Below, piece by piece: positions 52,184 to 61,894 of a stretch of DNA of 64,000 bases. The number at the start of each line of letters is the position of its first letter. The first letter of the stretch is position 1. The position numbers were made by a program, and so were the translations under genes. The notes under the pieces are model-generated. The model saw nothing but the letters and a program-made list of their open reading frames with translations, was not told the origin of the DNA and searched no databases. The stretch spans positions 124,001 through 188,000 of the forward strand of contig NZ_JAIWNB010000012.1 in NCBI RefSeq assembly GCF_020215705.1, in the 5' to 3' direction. The stretch is from Nonomuraea aurantiaca. GTDB lineage: Bacteria; Actinomycetota; Actinomycetes; Streptosporangiales; Streptosporangiaceae.

Positions 52184-53419
52184 ATGAGCCGTGCGCTGAA
52201 GGGAGGCAGGGTGGGTCCGCGACTGACAGCCGTGGTCTTGGTGGTGCTGACCTTGGCCGGATGTACCGCCCCGGCAGGGCTCGAGCGTGGCGCGGACGAC
52301 CGCACCACGTCCGGGGCCGGCGCGAGTGACCGTGCCGGTCACGAATCCGCCGGGCCGGGTGAGACCCCGGCAGCGCGGACGAGCGGCACCCCCGCCGCGT
52401 CCCGTCCCCGGGGACGCTGGCGGGTGGTCTACCGGCAGAAGGGGCTGGACTACGGTGCCGACTTCCTCGACATCGCGGCCACGGGCGCGGCCGACGCGTG
52501 GGCGGTCGGTGAGCGGGCGTTCGGCACCGACGGCCATGAGGCGTTGCTGGTCCACTGGGATGGCGAGCGCTGGCGACGGCTGACGAAAGAGCTGCCGAAG
52601 CAGGCCCGATACGTCACGCTCACCAAGGTGGCCGCGTCAGATCCCGGCAACGTGTGGGTGATCGCCGAGGACAAGGAGGGCGGTGAGTCCGGGCTGCTGC
52701 GCTTCGACGGGCGGCGCTGGTCGTTCATCCCCGATCCGGTGGTCACGTCCGAGGGAGATTCCGCGAGTCCGTCAGAGGTGGTCGCGCTGGGCGGGGGGCA
52801 GGCGTGGGTGTTCGGTGACGGGTGGGCCCGGCACTTCGACGGGCAGCGCTGGACCAGCCAGGCGATCCCCATCACGACGTACGCCGCCGTCGCCGTGTCG
52901 CCGCACGACATCTGGGCGGCCGGCGAGGTGGACCCGCTGCCGGACGACGGCTACGTGCAGTCGGAGCCGGCCGTCGCGCACTTCGACGGCCGGGCCTGGC
53001 GGCGCGTACCCCTGCCCACGCCATCAGAGCCCGCGCCGGCGCCGCCCGGCTCAGTCGACTCGCGAGTCTCGGCGGTGCTGGCCGTGGCCGCCGACGACGT
53101 GTGGGCGGTGGGCGGTTACGAGACGCCGGACGGCGCGTTCCGCCCTCTGTCCTACCGGTGGAACGGCACTGCCTGGCGGGCGGTCGCCATCGAGGGCGGG
53201 CAGTTGACCGGGATCGCCCGCGACAGTGGTGGCGTGGTGTGGGTCGCCTGCCGGCGGTCCGTCTCCGAGGACGCGAAAGACGCCTACCGGCTGCTGGCCG
53301 ACGCGGGGGGGCGATGGTCGCGGGTCACGCCTCCCGCCCCGGTGACCACGATGACCGCGCTCCCCGGCGGGAAGCCGCTGTGGGCGATCGGCCAGAACAC
53401 GATCATGGAGTTCCGCTAG
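52184..53419 (+). CDS. Lipoprotein with beta-propeller-like repeats
   Basis: A 411-residue precursor with a lipobox (VVLTLAGC, Cys27), a disordered Ser/Thr/Pro linker and a repeat region (about 75-405). The repeats contain DAWAVGERAFG, NVWVIAEDKEG, DIWAAGEVD and DVWAVGGYET, each followed by a HFDGRxW-type strand, suggesting a five- to six-bladed propeller. The location is on the outer face of the membrane. No enzyme signature. Its TAG and the stop of the convergent PfkB gene share the palindrome CTAG (53416-53419). Confidence 0.7.
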   Translation: MSRALKGGRVGPRLTAVVLVVLTLAGCTAPAGLERGADDRTTSGAGASDRAGHESAGPGETPAARTSGTPAASRPRGRWRVVYRQKGLDYGADFLDIAATGAADAWAVGERAFGTDGHEALLVHWDGERWRRLTKELPKQARYVTLTKVAASDPGNVWVIAEDKEGGESGLLRFDGRRWSFIPDPVVTSEGDSASPSEVVALGGGQAWVFGDGWARHFDGQRWTSQAIPITTYAAVAVSPHDIWAAGEVDPLPDDGYVQSEPAVAHFDGRAWRRVPLPTPSEPAPAPPGSVDSRVSAVLAVAADDVWAVGGYETPDGAFRPLSYRWNGTAWRAVAIEGGQLTGIARDSGGVVWVACRRSVSEDAKDAYRLLADAGGRWSRVTPPAPVTTMTALPGGKPLWAIGQNTIMEFR

Positions 53420-54330
53420 GGTTCGGCTCCTTCGCCCGGCTCAGCGGGTTGGGGTCGGTGATCGCCGATCGCGCGGCTCAGCAGGGTGGGCTCGGTGATC
53501 GGGGACTCGTGGGTGCCGAGGACGGTGCAGGCGTGGGCTCCGGCGGTGGCGCCGAGGCGTACGCACTGCTCCAGGGGTAGCCCGCGCAGAGTGCCGTACA
53601 GGAAGCCGGAGACGAACGCGTCGCCCGCGCCGTTGCTGTCGGCGACCGGGCCGGGCAGGGGCGCGGCCGGGAAGGCGCGCAGCGGCGCGTCGCGGGTGAG
53701 GACCAGGCAGCCGTCGGCGCCGCGCGTGCAGACGACCGTGTGGGCGCGGCCGCGTTCGATGATGCCGGCCATCGTGGCGGCCGGGTCGGCGAGCGCGGCG
53801 GCCGAGAGGAAGACGAGGTCGGAGCGGTAGGCGAAGTCCTGGTGGTAGTCGTCGACGCCGTTCCAGTCGTGCAGGTCCGTCGAGACGGGCATGTCCAGGT
53901 CCGGGTACACGTGTCGGCAGAAGTCGGTGATCGAGACATGCGCGTGCCGCGCGCGGACGCCCTTGTAGAGGTGGCTCGGGAGCCGCTCCCCGGGCGTGGC
54001 CCTGGGGTCGAACAGCGAGGTGCGGCGGCCGTCCGGGCCGACCAGCAGGACGCTGCGCCGGGTGCCCGCCGGCGCCGGCGCCCAGGCGAAGTCGAGGCCG
54101 CGCAACGCGTGACGGATCAGCGCGCCCTGCGGGTCGTCGCCGATCAGGTCGGCGAACGTGACGTCGAGTCCGAGCGCCGCGCAGCCGAGCGCGACACCGG
54201 CACCGGTGTTGCCGATCCGGTCGATGACGGGCGGGACGGAGTAGGTGTCCTCGTACGGGAGGGGCAGCGCGGGCACGTACACGGTGGTGTCGACCCCGGA
54301 GCCGCCGAGGACCAGAACGTCACGCGTCAT
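53416..54330 (-). CDS. PfkB family carbohydrate/nucleoside kinase
   Basis: A 304-residue ribokinase-fold kinase. The catalytic signature DSNGAGDAFVSGF (231-243) holds general base Asp237, and the N-terminal IDRIGNTGAGVALGCAALGL matches the substrate-lid PfkB signature 1. Family members phosphorylate ribose, fructose, adenosine or related sugars. The gene follows the LacI regulator on the same strand by 34 bases and is probably controlled by it. The substrate is not evident. Confidence 0.88.
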   Translation of the reverse strand: MTRDVLVLGGSGVDTTVYVPALPLPYEDTYSVPPVIDRIGNTGAGVALGCAALGLDVTFADLIGDDPQGALIRHALRGLDFAWAPAPAGTRRSVLLVGPDGRRTSLFDPRATPGERLPSHLYKGVRARHAHVSITDFCRHVYPDLDMPVSTDLHDWNGVDDYHQDFAYRSDLVFLSAAALADPAATMAGIIERGRAHTVVCTRGADGCLVLTRDAPLRAFPAAPLPGPVADSNGAGDAFVSGFLYGTLRGLPLEQCVRLGATAGAHACTVLGTHESPITEPTLLSRAIGDHRPQPAEPGEGAEP

Positions 54331-54364
54331 CGGCTCTTGGGCGAGCAGGGCAGGCCTACCCCGG

Positions 54365-55399
54365 TCATCGATTCACCAGCGGGCCGGAGCCCGTGGAGCC
54401 GCGGACGACCAGTTCGGGCTGGAAGACCAGCTCGACGTGCTTGGCGGGCGCCCCGTTGACCTCTTCGAGCAGGGTCTGCACCGCGGCCGTGGCCATCGCG
54501 CCGATCGGCTTGCGTACCGTCGTCAGCGGCGGATCCGTGAACGCGATCAGCGGCGAGTCGTCGAAGCCGACCACCGACACATCGCCGGGCACGGCCAGCC
54601 CCTTCTCGCGGCAGGCGCGGATCGCCCCCAGCGCCATCAGGTCGCTCGCGCACACGATGCCGGTGCAGCCGCGTGACAGGAGCTGCATGGCCGCCGCCTG
54701 CCCGCCCTCGACCGAGAACAGCGAGTGCGCGATCAGCTCGTCGACGGCGCTCGTGCCGAGGAGCTGGGCCATGGCCTGCCGGTAGCCCTCGATCTTCCTG
54801 ATCACCGGGACGAACCTGCGCGGCCCCAGCGCCAGCCCGATCCGCTCGTGCCCGAGGTCCACGAGGTGCTGTACGGCCAGGCGCGCGGCGAGCCGGTCGT
54901 CGGGCGAGATGAACGGCGCGTCGATGTGCTCGCTGTAGCCGTCGACCAGCACGATCGGCAGCCCGCGGTCGGTGAGCCTGGTGTAACGGTCCATCCGCGC
55001 GGTGGTGTCGGCGTGCAGCCCCGACACGAACACGATGCCGCTCACCCCACGGTCGACCAGCAGTTCGGTGAACTCGTCCTCGGGCGCGCCGCCCGGCAGC
55101 TGCGTGCAGAGCACAGGCGTGTAGCCGTGCTGAGTCAGCGCCTTCTCGATGGACTGGGCGAACGCCGGGAAGATCGGATTGTCCAGCTCGGGGGTGACCA
55201 GGCCGACGAGCCCGTTGCTGCGCTGCCGCAGCCGGGGCGGGCGTTCGTAGCCCATGAGGTCGAGCGCGGTCATCACGGCCTGGCGGGTCGCGACGGAGAC
55301 GCCGGGCTTGCCGTTGAGCACCCGGCTGACCGTGGCCTCGCTCACCCCGGCCTGGGCGGCGATGTCGGCGAGGCGCGCGTGACCGGTCATGCGCGCCAC
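54365..55399 (-). CDS. LacI family transcriptional regulator
   Basis: A 344-residue LacI-type repressor with the classical helix-turn-helix (RLADIAAQAGVSEATVSRVL, then NGKPGVSVATRQAV) and a periplasmic-binding-protein-like sensor domain (LVGLVTPELDNPIFPAFAQS, VIVGFDDSPLIAF-like segment). GTG 55399 is preferred because AAGGAAAG precedes it; ATG 55390 also fits. It lies upstream of the PfkB kinase on the same strand and is divergent from an orphan MsiK-like ATPase, suggesting control of sugar uptake and phosphorylation. Confidence 0.92.
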   Translation of the reverse strand: MARMTGHARLADIAAQAGVSEATVSRVLNGKPGVSVATRQAVMTALDLMGYERPPRLRQRSNGLVGLVTPELDNPIFPAFAQSIEKALTQHGYTPVLCTQLPGGAPEDEFTELLVDRGVSGIVFVSGLHADTTARMDRYTRLTDRGLPIVLVDGYSEHIDAPFISPDDRLAARLAVQHLVDLGHERIGLALGPRRFVPVIRKIEGYRQAMAQLLGTSAVDELIAHSLFSVEGGQAAAMQLLSRGCTGIVCASDLMALGAIRACREKGLAVPGDVSVVGFDDSPLIAFTDPPLTTVRKPIGAMATAAVQTLLEEVNGAPAKHVELVFQPELVVRGSTGSGPLVNR

Positions 55400-55743
55400 T
55401 GTACTTTCCTTCGGGCCGCCGGAGGTGACGTGCGCGGGACGCCGGAGGCGGCGAAACCGCGCCTGTACACGGAGTACGTCACGGCCTCGCGCCACCCCCT
55501 GATCATGCTCCGCAGCCCCTAAGACGGTCCCGACCATGAAAGCTCTTGCCGCAATTTCCCGCAAGCCCTTTCAAGTCACGATTTTTCCGGATGTTTCAGC
55601 CATCGGATGCCCAAAACCCCTAGCCGAAACGCGATTGGGCAGAGATCTTTTATGTCAAGGGTGGACATGTAGCGTTAAGGCGCGATGTACTACCCCTTCA
55701 ATCAGCCCCGTCACAGGTGACACGTGCGCAAGGTGTTGGGCCC
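55400..55743. other. Intergenic region between LacI and orphan ATPase genes
   Basis: These 344 bases hold no gene. They contain the long inverted repeat described separately and an AT-rich segment around 55570-55680 with TTTTATG and TTAAGG-like elements suitable for promoters. Confidence 0.4.
55538..55572. promoter_or_regulatory. Long inverted repeat, LacI-operator candidate
   Basis: GAAAGCTCTTGC (55538-55549) and GCAAGCCCTTTC (55561-55572) match as an inverted repeat at 10 of 12 positions around 11 bases. It contains CTTGC/GCAAG half-sites similar in style to sugar-repressor operators in actinomycetes. Confidence 0.5.
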
Positions 55744-57024
<1,281 letters not shown>

Positions 57025-57398
57025 CCGGGGTCCGTCCGCGCGCGAGTCCGTACACACTGCTACACCCCGTGCCCCGGTGCGGCGCCCTCCCTTACTACGA
57101 CCCCATCCTGTGGTCCCATGCAGCACCGCGCGGCACTCTCCCGTACTACGACGCCAGGAGCGAGTCTCGACGATGTCCTCATGGACGAGAAGTGGGAGAC
57201 GATGACCGCGATCTGGTTCACGCAGGGGACGGTCTCGCTCTTCACCATCTAGGGCCGCATCAAGCCACGTTCGCCCTGTTGATGATTCGGCGTAGTCGGG
57301 GGTTGCCAGTGCTGCGGTTCGTTGCGGTTACGCCAGGCGATGTAACGGCGGATCATGCTGCCCGCTGCTACGGCACTAGCCAGTAAGGTTGCCGAACA
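57025..57398. other. Gene-poor stretch with short direct repeats
   Basis: No gene is recognised. CCCTTACTACGACCCC and CCCGTACTACGACGCC lie about 55 bases apart (57090 and 57140). A leftward frame near 57250-57360 with RRYIAWRNRN resembles the end of some transposases, so IS debris is possible but not secure. Confidence 0.35.
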
Positions 57399-58025
57399 AT
57401 GTCCACATTTTCTCCACGTCGGCGACGGACAGGGATCACCATCGCCGTAGCCCTGGCTGCCGTCCTCGGCCTGAGCGCTGCCGTCTACCTCTCGGTGCGC
57501 ACCGAAGGCTCGCCCCAGCAGACGGTGACCGCGTTCCTGACGGCCTGGCAACGCGGGGACCTGCACGCCATGAAAGCCCAGGTGCTGGAGCCGCCTCGCG
57601 ACTTCGACGGCATCTATGACGCCTTCGCCAGGGGCTCCCAGGCCAAGAAGATCACCATCCGGGAGACCCGCGTCCGTCCCGAGTCCAACCGGAATTTCGG
57701 GCAGGCCGCCACCTATGACGCCATGTTCTCCGTCACTCTCGACGGGCCGGTCCCCTACTCCTACGACGGGCACCTCGAGGTCATCGATTTCGACCGCGCG
57801 TGGAAAATCCACTGGACCCCGACGGCGATCCACCCCGACCTGCAGGAGGTCGGCTCCAGCGAGATACGGCAGGTCCGCGTCGTCCCCCAACACGATGGTT
57901 CCTCCCGCCTGGTCCTGCTAGAAACGCGAGCCGAGGGAGAGCAGGCAGGATCCCTCTTCGCCGACGAAGGCCTCAAACTGGTCGCGACTCTGGCCGACTC
58001 GGCCCAACCCGGGGTCACCGGCTAG
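57399..58025 (+). pseudogene. N-terminal (MecA_N/NTF2-like) fragment of a penicillin-binding protein
   Basis: A 208-residue frame with a basic start, one transmembrane segment (TGITIAVALAAVLGLSAAVY), and an NTF2-like MecA_N domain: QQTVTAFLTAWQRGDLHAMK, YSYDGHLEVIDFDRAWKIHW and TPTAIHPDLQEVG. In intact class B penicillin-binding proteins a dimerisation and a transpeptidase domain (SxxK, SxN, KTG) follow. Here neither exists; after about residue 165 the sequence is unrelated, and an IS630 remnant lies 50 bases on. A stable short product cannot be excluded. Confidence 0.65.
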
Positions 58026-58059
58026 CGGCGTCGGCGCTCTCTCGCAGATCGGCCGGCGG

Positions 58060-58152
58060 GCACGGGGGAAGGACATCCGCGCCTGGATCACCTCCTGGAA
58101 CGAGGACCCCAAGCCCTTTGTCCAGGAAATCCTCGATGCCCTCGCCTCATAG
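58060..58152 (+). pseudogene. IS630-family transposase C-terminal remnant
   Basis: The frame DIRAWITSWNEDPKPFVQEI, then LDALAS and TAG (58150-58152), matches the end of IS630-type DDE transposases (...W...WNEDPKPFVWTKTADEIL...). The central part of that motif (WTKTA) is deleted and the rest of the transposase is absent. It is a footprint of an insertion that may have truncated the penicillin-binding-protein gene. Confidence 0.6.
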
Positions 58153-58522
58153 TGTCGGCGAATCACCGACCCACGACGCTGGAAGACCACTGAAATCAGG
58201 TGATTCGGCTCCGCTGCTTGCGCGGTGGGAATCGGTGGCGCGCTTGGGTCTGGGGCAGGCGGTAGGAGTCGGTGCCGGTCTCTATGGGGTTGCCGCCACG
58301 GCCACTCCAAGCAGCCGGCCTGGCGAAGCGTGTTTGGGAAGGCGGTCCGAGCGTAGTTCAGGGGGCGGGCGTCAGCCCGCCTGGGAGAGCGTCCGGAGCG
58401 AAGCGGAGGGCCGTTGTGAGCGGGCGAGCATCGAGCGCCGACCACCGAAACGGGTGACGGGCGGGGACGAAAGAACCTCCGGAGTGTGGCGGAGGGCCGT
58501 TGTGGGCGGGCGGTGAAGACGG
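58153..58522. repeat. GC-rich region with hairpin and direct repeats
   Basis: GGCGGGC-GTCA-GCCCGCC (58364-58381) is a perfect hairpin. A 35-base imperfect direct repeat occurs at 58392-58428 and 58478-58512 (shared core GCGGAGGGCCGTTGTG). No gene is recognised; the structure resembles transposon-end or structured-RNA debris. It directly abuts the end of the IclR gene. Confidence 0.5.
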
Positions 58523-59281
58523 TCAGTGGTGGCCCAGCTCGGCGGACAGGCGGTCGGTGGTCTGCAGGAGGGCGGCGGCGCAGGCGTCGGCTTCGGCCAT
58601 GAAGCGGTCGGCCGGGCCGCACACGCTGATGACCGCCGCCGGCCGGCCGTGGTGGTCGAGGATGGGGGCCGCCACGGAGGCCGCGCCGCTCTGCCGTTCG
58701 GCGATCGACATCGCGTAGCCGCGGCGGCGGATGAGGGTCAGGTCGGTGCGCAGGCGGCCGGGGTCTGTGACGGTGGCGGGCGTCATGGTTTCCAGGGATC
58801 GGCTGAGATAGCGGGTGATCTCCTCCTCTGAGAGGAACGCCAGGAACGCCTTGGACGACCCGCCCGCGTGCAGCGGATACGGCACGCCCAGCGAGACCGA
58901 CATGATCACCTCCCGCTCGGGGGTCGCCTGGTCGATGTAGACGCGGGTGTCGCCGGTCCTGATCGACAGGGTCGCGGTCTCGCCGGTCAGCCTCGACAGG
59001 GCGGGCAGTTCGGGCGTGGCCAGCCGCCGTACGTCGATACGGTCGAGGTAGGCCAGGCCGAGCCGCATCGCCGTCAGCCCCAGCGAGTAGCGCCTGCTCT
59101 CCTCGTCGAGCACGACCAGCCCCCGGCTCCTGAACGAGGCCAGCACCCGGTGCACCGCCGCCTTCGACATGCCCAGGCTCTCGGCGAGCTCGGTGACGCC
59201 GAGGGTGTCCGTGCCCGCCTCGGCGAACCGGACGAGGATGTCGGCGGCCCGTTCGACGGTGGCGGCGGTCTGGCTGGGCAT
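58523..59281 (-). CDS. IclR family transcriptional regulator
   Basis: A 252-residue regulator with an N-terminal winged helix (LGVTELAESLGMSKAAVHRV, then LASFRSRGLVVLDEESRRYS) and a C-terminal GAF-like effector domain (VYIDQATPEREVIMSVSLGV, YAMSIAERQSGAASVAAPIL). ATG 59281 has GGGGAAGG upstream. It is divergent from the cyclase-MmgE genes; three half-sites GGAA/TTCC/GGAA between them may be its binding site. It probably controls that catabolic pair in response to its substrate. Confidence 0.92.
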   Translation of the reverse strand: MPSQTAATVERAADILVRFAEAGTDTLGVTELAESLGMSKAAVHRVLASFRSRGLVVLDEESRRYSLGLTAMRLGLAYLDRIDVRRLATPELPALSRLTGETATLSIRTGDTRVYIDQATPEREVIMSVSLGVPYPLHAGGSSKAFLAFLSEEEITRYLSRSLETMTPATVTDPGRLRTDLTLIRRRGYAMSIAERQSGAASVAAPILDHHGRPAAVISVCGPADRFMAEADACAAALLQTTDRLSAELGHH

Positions 59282-59316
59282 GGTGGGCCTTCCCCGGTGA
59301 ACCATGTGTACTGTCG

Positions 59317-59340
59317 GGAACAGCATTCCTACTATTGGAA
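59317..59340. promoter_or_regulatory. IclR operator candidate
   Basis: GGAA (59317-59320), TTCC (59326-59329) and GGAA (59337-59340) make two overlapping inverted pairs spaced 5 and 7 bases, between the divergent IclR and cyclase genes. Confidence 0.35.
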
Positions 59341-59358
59341 CACAAGGAGCCACCGGAT

Positions 59359-60156
59359 ATGTCGTCGTTGTGGAAGGCCCTGGAGGGCTCGCGCGTGCTG
59401 GACCTGGCGCAGCCGATGCGCAAGGGCATGCCGCAGTCCCCCAACCACCCGCCGTTCCGAATGGCGCTGGAACGCCGCCACGGCGACATGGTCAGGCCCG
59501 ACGGTGGCTCGGCCGCCAACGAGATCATCGTCACGGGCGGCCACGTCGGCACGCACGTCGACGCGCTCGCGCACGTCTCCCAGGAGGGTCTCCTGTACGG
59601 TGGGCGGCCGGCGGGCGAAGTGATGTCGCACGAGGGGTTCAGCGCCATGGGCATCGACGGGTTCGAGCCGTTCGTGGGCCGGTGCGTGCTGCTCGACGTG
59701 GCCGCCGTGCACGGGGTGGCCACGCTGCCCGCCGGCTACGAGGTCACCGCCGACGATCTGGAGCGGGCCGCTGGAGACCTGGAGATCCGCGCGGGCGACG
59801 CCGTACTGGTCGGGACCGGCTGGTCGCGGCTGTGGGAGTCGGGGGACGACTTCGTCGGTCAGCGGAACGGCGTTCCGGGTCCGGGCGTCGGGGCCGCCCG
59901 CTGGCTGGCCGCGCGGCGGCCGCGTGTGGTGGGCGGCGAGACCATCGCCTTCGAGCACATCGCGGCGGGGCGCGGGCATGCCACGCTCCCCGTGCACCGG
60001 ATCATGCTGGTGGAGTCGGGCATCAACATCGTGGAGACGATGCGGCTGGCCGAGCTGCTCGACTCGGGGGTCCGCGAGTTCCTGCTGGTGCTGAACCCGC
60101 TGCCGATCGTCGGCGCCACGGGAGCCCCGGTCCGCCCGCTCGCCGTCATCGCCTGA
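59359..60156 (+). CDS. Cyclase family protein (kynurenine-formamidase-like hydrolase)
   Basis: A 265-residue metal-dependent hydrolase of the cyclase family. The signature HxGTHxD is present as GGHVGTHVDALAH (His62, His66, Asp68), and GDAVLVGTGWSRLW and RVVGGETIAFEHI are further family segments. Members cleave N-formyl-kynurenine, isatin or other cyclic amides. ATG 59359 follows AAGGAG. It lies upstream of the MmgE/PrpD gene and is probably in one operon with it under IclR control. The true substrate is unknown. Confidence 0.88.
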   Translation: MSSLWKALEGSRVLDLAQPMRKGMPQSPNHPPFRMALERRHGDMVRPDGGSAANEIIVTGGHVGTHVDALAHVSQEGLLYGGRPAGEVMSHEGFSAMGIDGFEPFVGRCVLLDVAAVHGVATLPAGYEVTADDLERAAGDLEIRAGDAVLVGTGWSRLWESGDDFVGQRNGVPGPGVGAARWLAARRPRVVGGETIAFEHIAAGRGHATLPVHRIMLVESGINIVETMRLAELLDSGVREFLLVLNPLPIVGATGAPVRPLAVIA

Positions 60157-60205
60157 TCAGGGAGCGGAAATGACCACACCTGATCGGGGAGCGGAAGTGA
60201 CCACT
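60152..60205 (+). repeat. 27-bp tandem duplication of ribosome site and start codon
   Basis: CCTGATCAGGGAGCGGAAAT plus GACCACA (60152-60178) is repeated at 60179-60205 with 24 of 27 bases identical. Each copy contains GGGAGCGG and a start codon (ATG, then GTG) in the same frame, since 27 is a multiple of three. Confidence 0.85.
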
Positions 60206-61597
60206 CATGTTCAGCGGCTCGCGGCTTTCGCCGTGGATTGCCGTGATCGCGGTGTCCCGGCCGAGGTGCGTGACGACGTGACGGGCCGGGTGCTCGACGT
60301 ACTCGGCAACTGTCTGGCCGCCTACGCGGAGCCGGCGGGTGACGCGGCCCCGGCCGTGCTGCGGGCCGTACGACGCTGGCAGGGGGCCGGGGAGTCCACC
60401 GCGATCGGGAGCGGCGACCGGCTGCCCGCGCCCTCGGCGGCGCTGGTCAACGGCACGCTGGCGCACGCGCTCGACTATGACGACACGCATCTGCCGTCCG
60501 TACTGCATCCGAGCGCTCCCGTGGTGCCCGCCGCGCTGGCCGCCGCGGAGGCCACCGGCGCGTCCGGCGAGCGGCTGATCGCGGCCGTCGCGGCGGGCGT
60601 GGAGGTGTGCAACCGGCTTGGCATGGCCTCCTACCTGCCGGAGGCCGGCAACTCGCTGTTCTTCGAAAAGGGCCAGCACGCCACGTCGATCTGCGGCACG
60701 CTCGGCGCGGCGGTCGCGGCCGGGCTGCTGTACGACCTGGACGCCGCCGGCATCGCGCACGCCGTCGGGGTGGCGGCCAGCATGGGCGCCGGTGTGCTGG
60801 AGGCCAACCGCACGGGCGGCACGATCAAGCGGGTGCACTGCGGCTGGGCGGCCCACTCGGGCGTGACGGCGGCCGTGCTCGCACTGGAGGGGCTGACGGG
60901 GCCGCCCACGGTGCTGGAGGGCCGGTTCGGCTTCTTCCAGGCGTGGCTGGACGGCCGGTTCGACGCCGAGGCGCTGCTGTCGGGGTTGGGCGAGCGGTGG
61001 GAGCTCCTGCGTACGGTCTACAAGCCGTATCCGACGAACCACTTCACCCATCCGGCCATCGACTGCGCCCTCGCCCTGCGTGCCGGCGGCCTGTCCCCTG
61101 AGGACATCGAGGAGGTCGAGCTGGGGGTCGCGGCTCCGGTGCTGCGTACCATCGCCGAGCCCCGGGCCGACAAGGTCCGGCCGGAATCGCCGTACCACGC
61201 CAAGTTCTCGGGACCGTACACGGTCGCGGCGGCGCTGCACGGCGGCGGCGGGCTGGGGCTGTCACTGGACGACTTCGCCGCCCTCGATCCCGACCGGCTG
61301 GCGCTGGCCGAGCGGGTGCGCTGCGTGGCGGACGAGCGGGCGACGGGAATCTTCCCGCACGCGTTCGCGGCCGTGCTGCGGGTACGGCGCCGCGACGGCT
61401 CGGTGCTGGAGCACCGGGTCGACTCGTCCCGTGGCGGCCCGGAACATCCGCTGACGGCGGAGGAGCTCGCGGTGAAGTTCCGCACGAACGCGGGGCGGGC
61501 GCTGGGCCCCGACCGCGTGGCGGCCCTGGTCACGGCCGGGCACAACCTGCCCGGGGCCCCCACCGTGACACCGCTCCTCCAGCTGACGGTCGCCTGA
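60170..61597 (+). CDS. MmgE/PrpD family protein (2-methylcitrate dehydratase-like)
   Basis: A 475-residue protein of the MmgE/PrpD family, whose members dehydrate 2-methylcitrate or cis-aconitate-type acids. Conserved segments are LVNGTLAHALDYDDTHLPSV, LHPSAPVVPAALAAAEATGA, RTGGTIKRVHCGWAAHSGVT and VYKPYPTNHFTHPAIDCALA. ATG 60170 is used; GTG 60197 in the second repeat copy would remove nine residues. It follows the cyclase gene by 13 bases. The pair suggests breakdown of a cyclic or tricarboxylic compound. Confidence 0.9.
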   Translation: MTTPDRGAEVTTHVQRLAAFAVDCRDRGVPAEVRDDVTGRVLDVLGNCLAAYAEPAGDAAPAVLRAVRRWQGAGESTAIGSGDRLPAPSAALVNGTLAHALDYDDTHLPSVLHPSAPVVPAALAAAEATGASGERLIAAVAAGVEVCNRLGMASYLPEAGNSLFFEKGQHATSICGTLGAAVAAGLLYDLDAAGIAHAVGVAASMGAGVLEANRTGGTIKRVHCGWAAHSGVTAAVLALEGLTGPPTVLEGRFGFFQAWLDGRFDAEALLSGLGERWELLRTVYKPYPTNHFTHPAIDCALALRAGGLSPEDIEEVELGVAAPVLRTIAEPRADKVRPESPYHAKFSGPYTVAAALHGGGGLGLSLDDFAALDPDRLALAERVRCVADERATGIFPHAFAAVLRVRRRDGSVLEHRVDSSRGGPEHPLTAEELAVKFRTNAGRALGPDRVAALVTAGHNLPGAPTVTPLLQLTVA

Positions 61598-61652
61598 ACA
61601 CTCGGGTGCCGCGGACGAGTGAGCTGCCCCACACCGAGAGCAGCGGCGACGA

Positions 61653-61819
61653 TCAGCCCCGCAGCCGGGATCCCAGGTGCTCGGCGGCGCGGCGGGCGAC
61701 CAGCCCTCCCATGCTGTGCGCGACGAGCACGAACCCGCCCGGGACGACGGCCTGGGTCATCGCGACCAGGTCGGCGGCCATGTCATCGACGCTGAGCTGC
61801 CGGGTGGTGCGGCCGTCAA
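61653..61819 (-). pseudogene. Alpha/beta hydrolase internal fragment
   Basis: The leftward frame LDGRTTRQLSVDDMAADLVA, MTQAVVPGGFVLVAHSMGGL, VARRAAEHLGSRLRG contains the nucleophile elbow AHSMGG of an alpha/beta hydrolase. It ends at a stop at 61653 after about 55 residues. No N-terminal strands or C-terminal Asp/His residues are present, and the 5' side is interrupted by the IS element. It is a decayed fragment. Confidence 0.6.
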
Positions 61820-61894
61820 GCGCGCACGCGCTCCCCCTTTGGGGATGGCCTGCCGTAGGCGGGACATCGCAGATCGCGGAGTGCGGAGCTGACC

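Noticed and set aside
57250..57360. Leftward frame with RRYIAWRNRN as a transposase end
   Set aside because: The motif is suggestive but too short and too degenerate to assign to a family.
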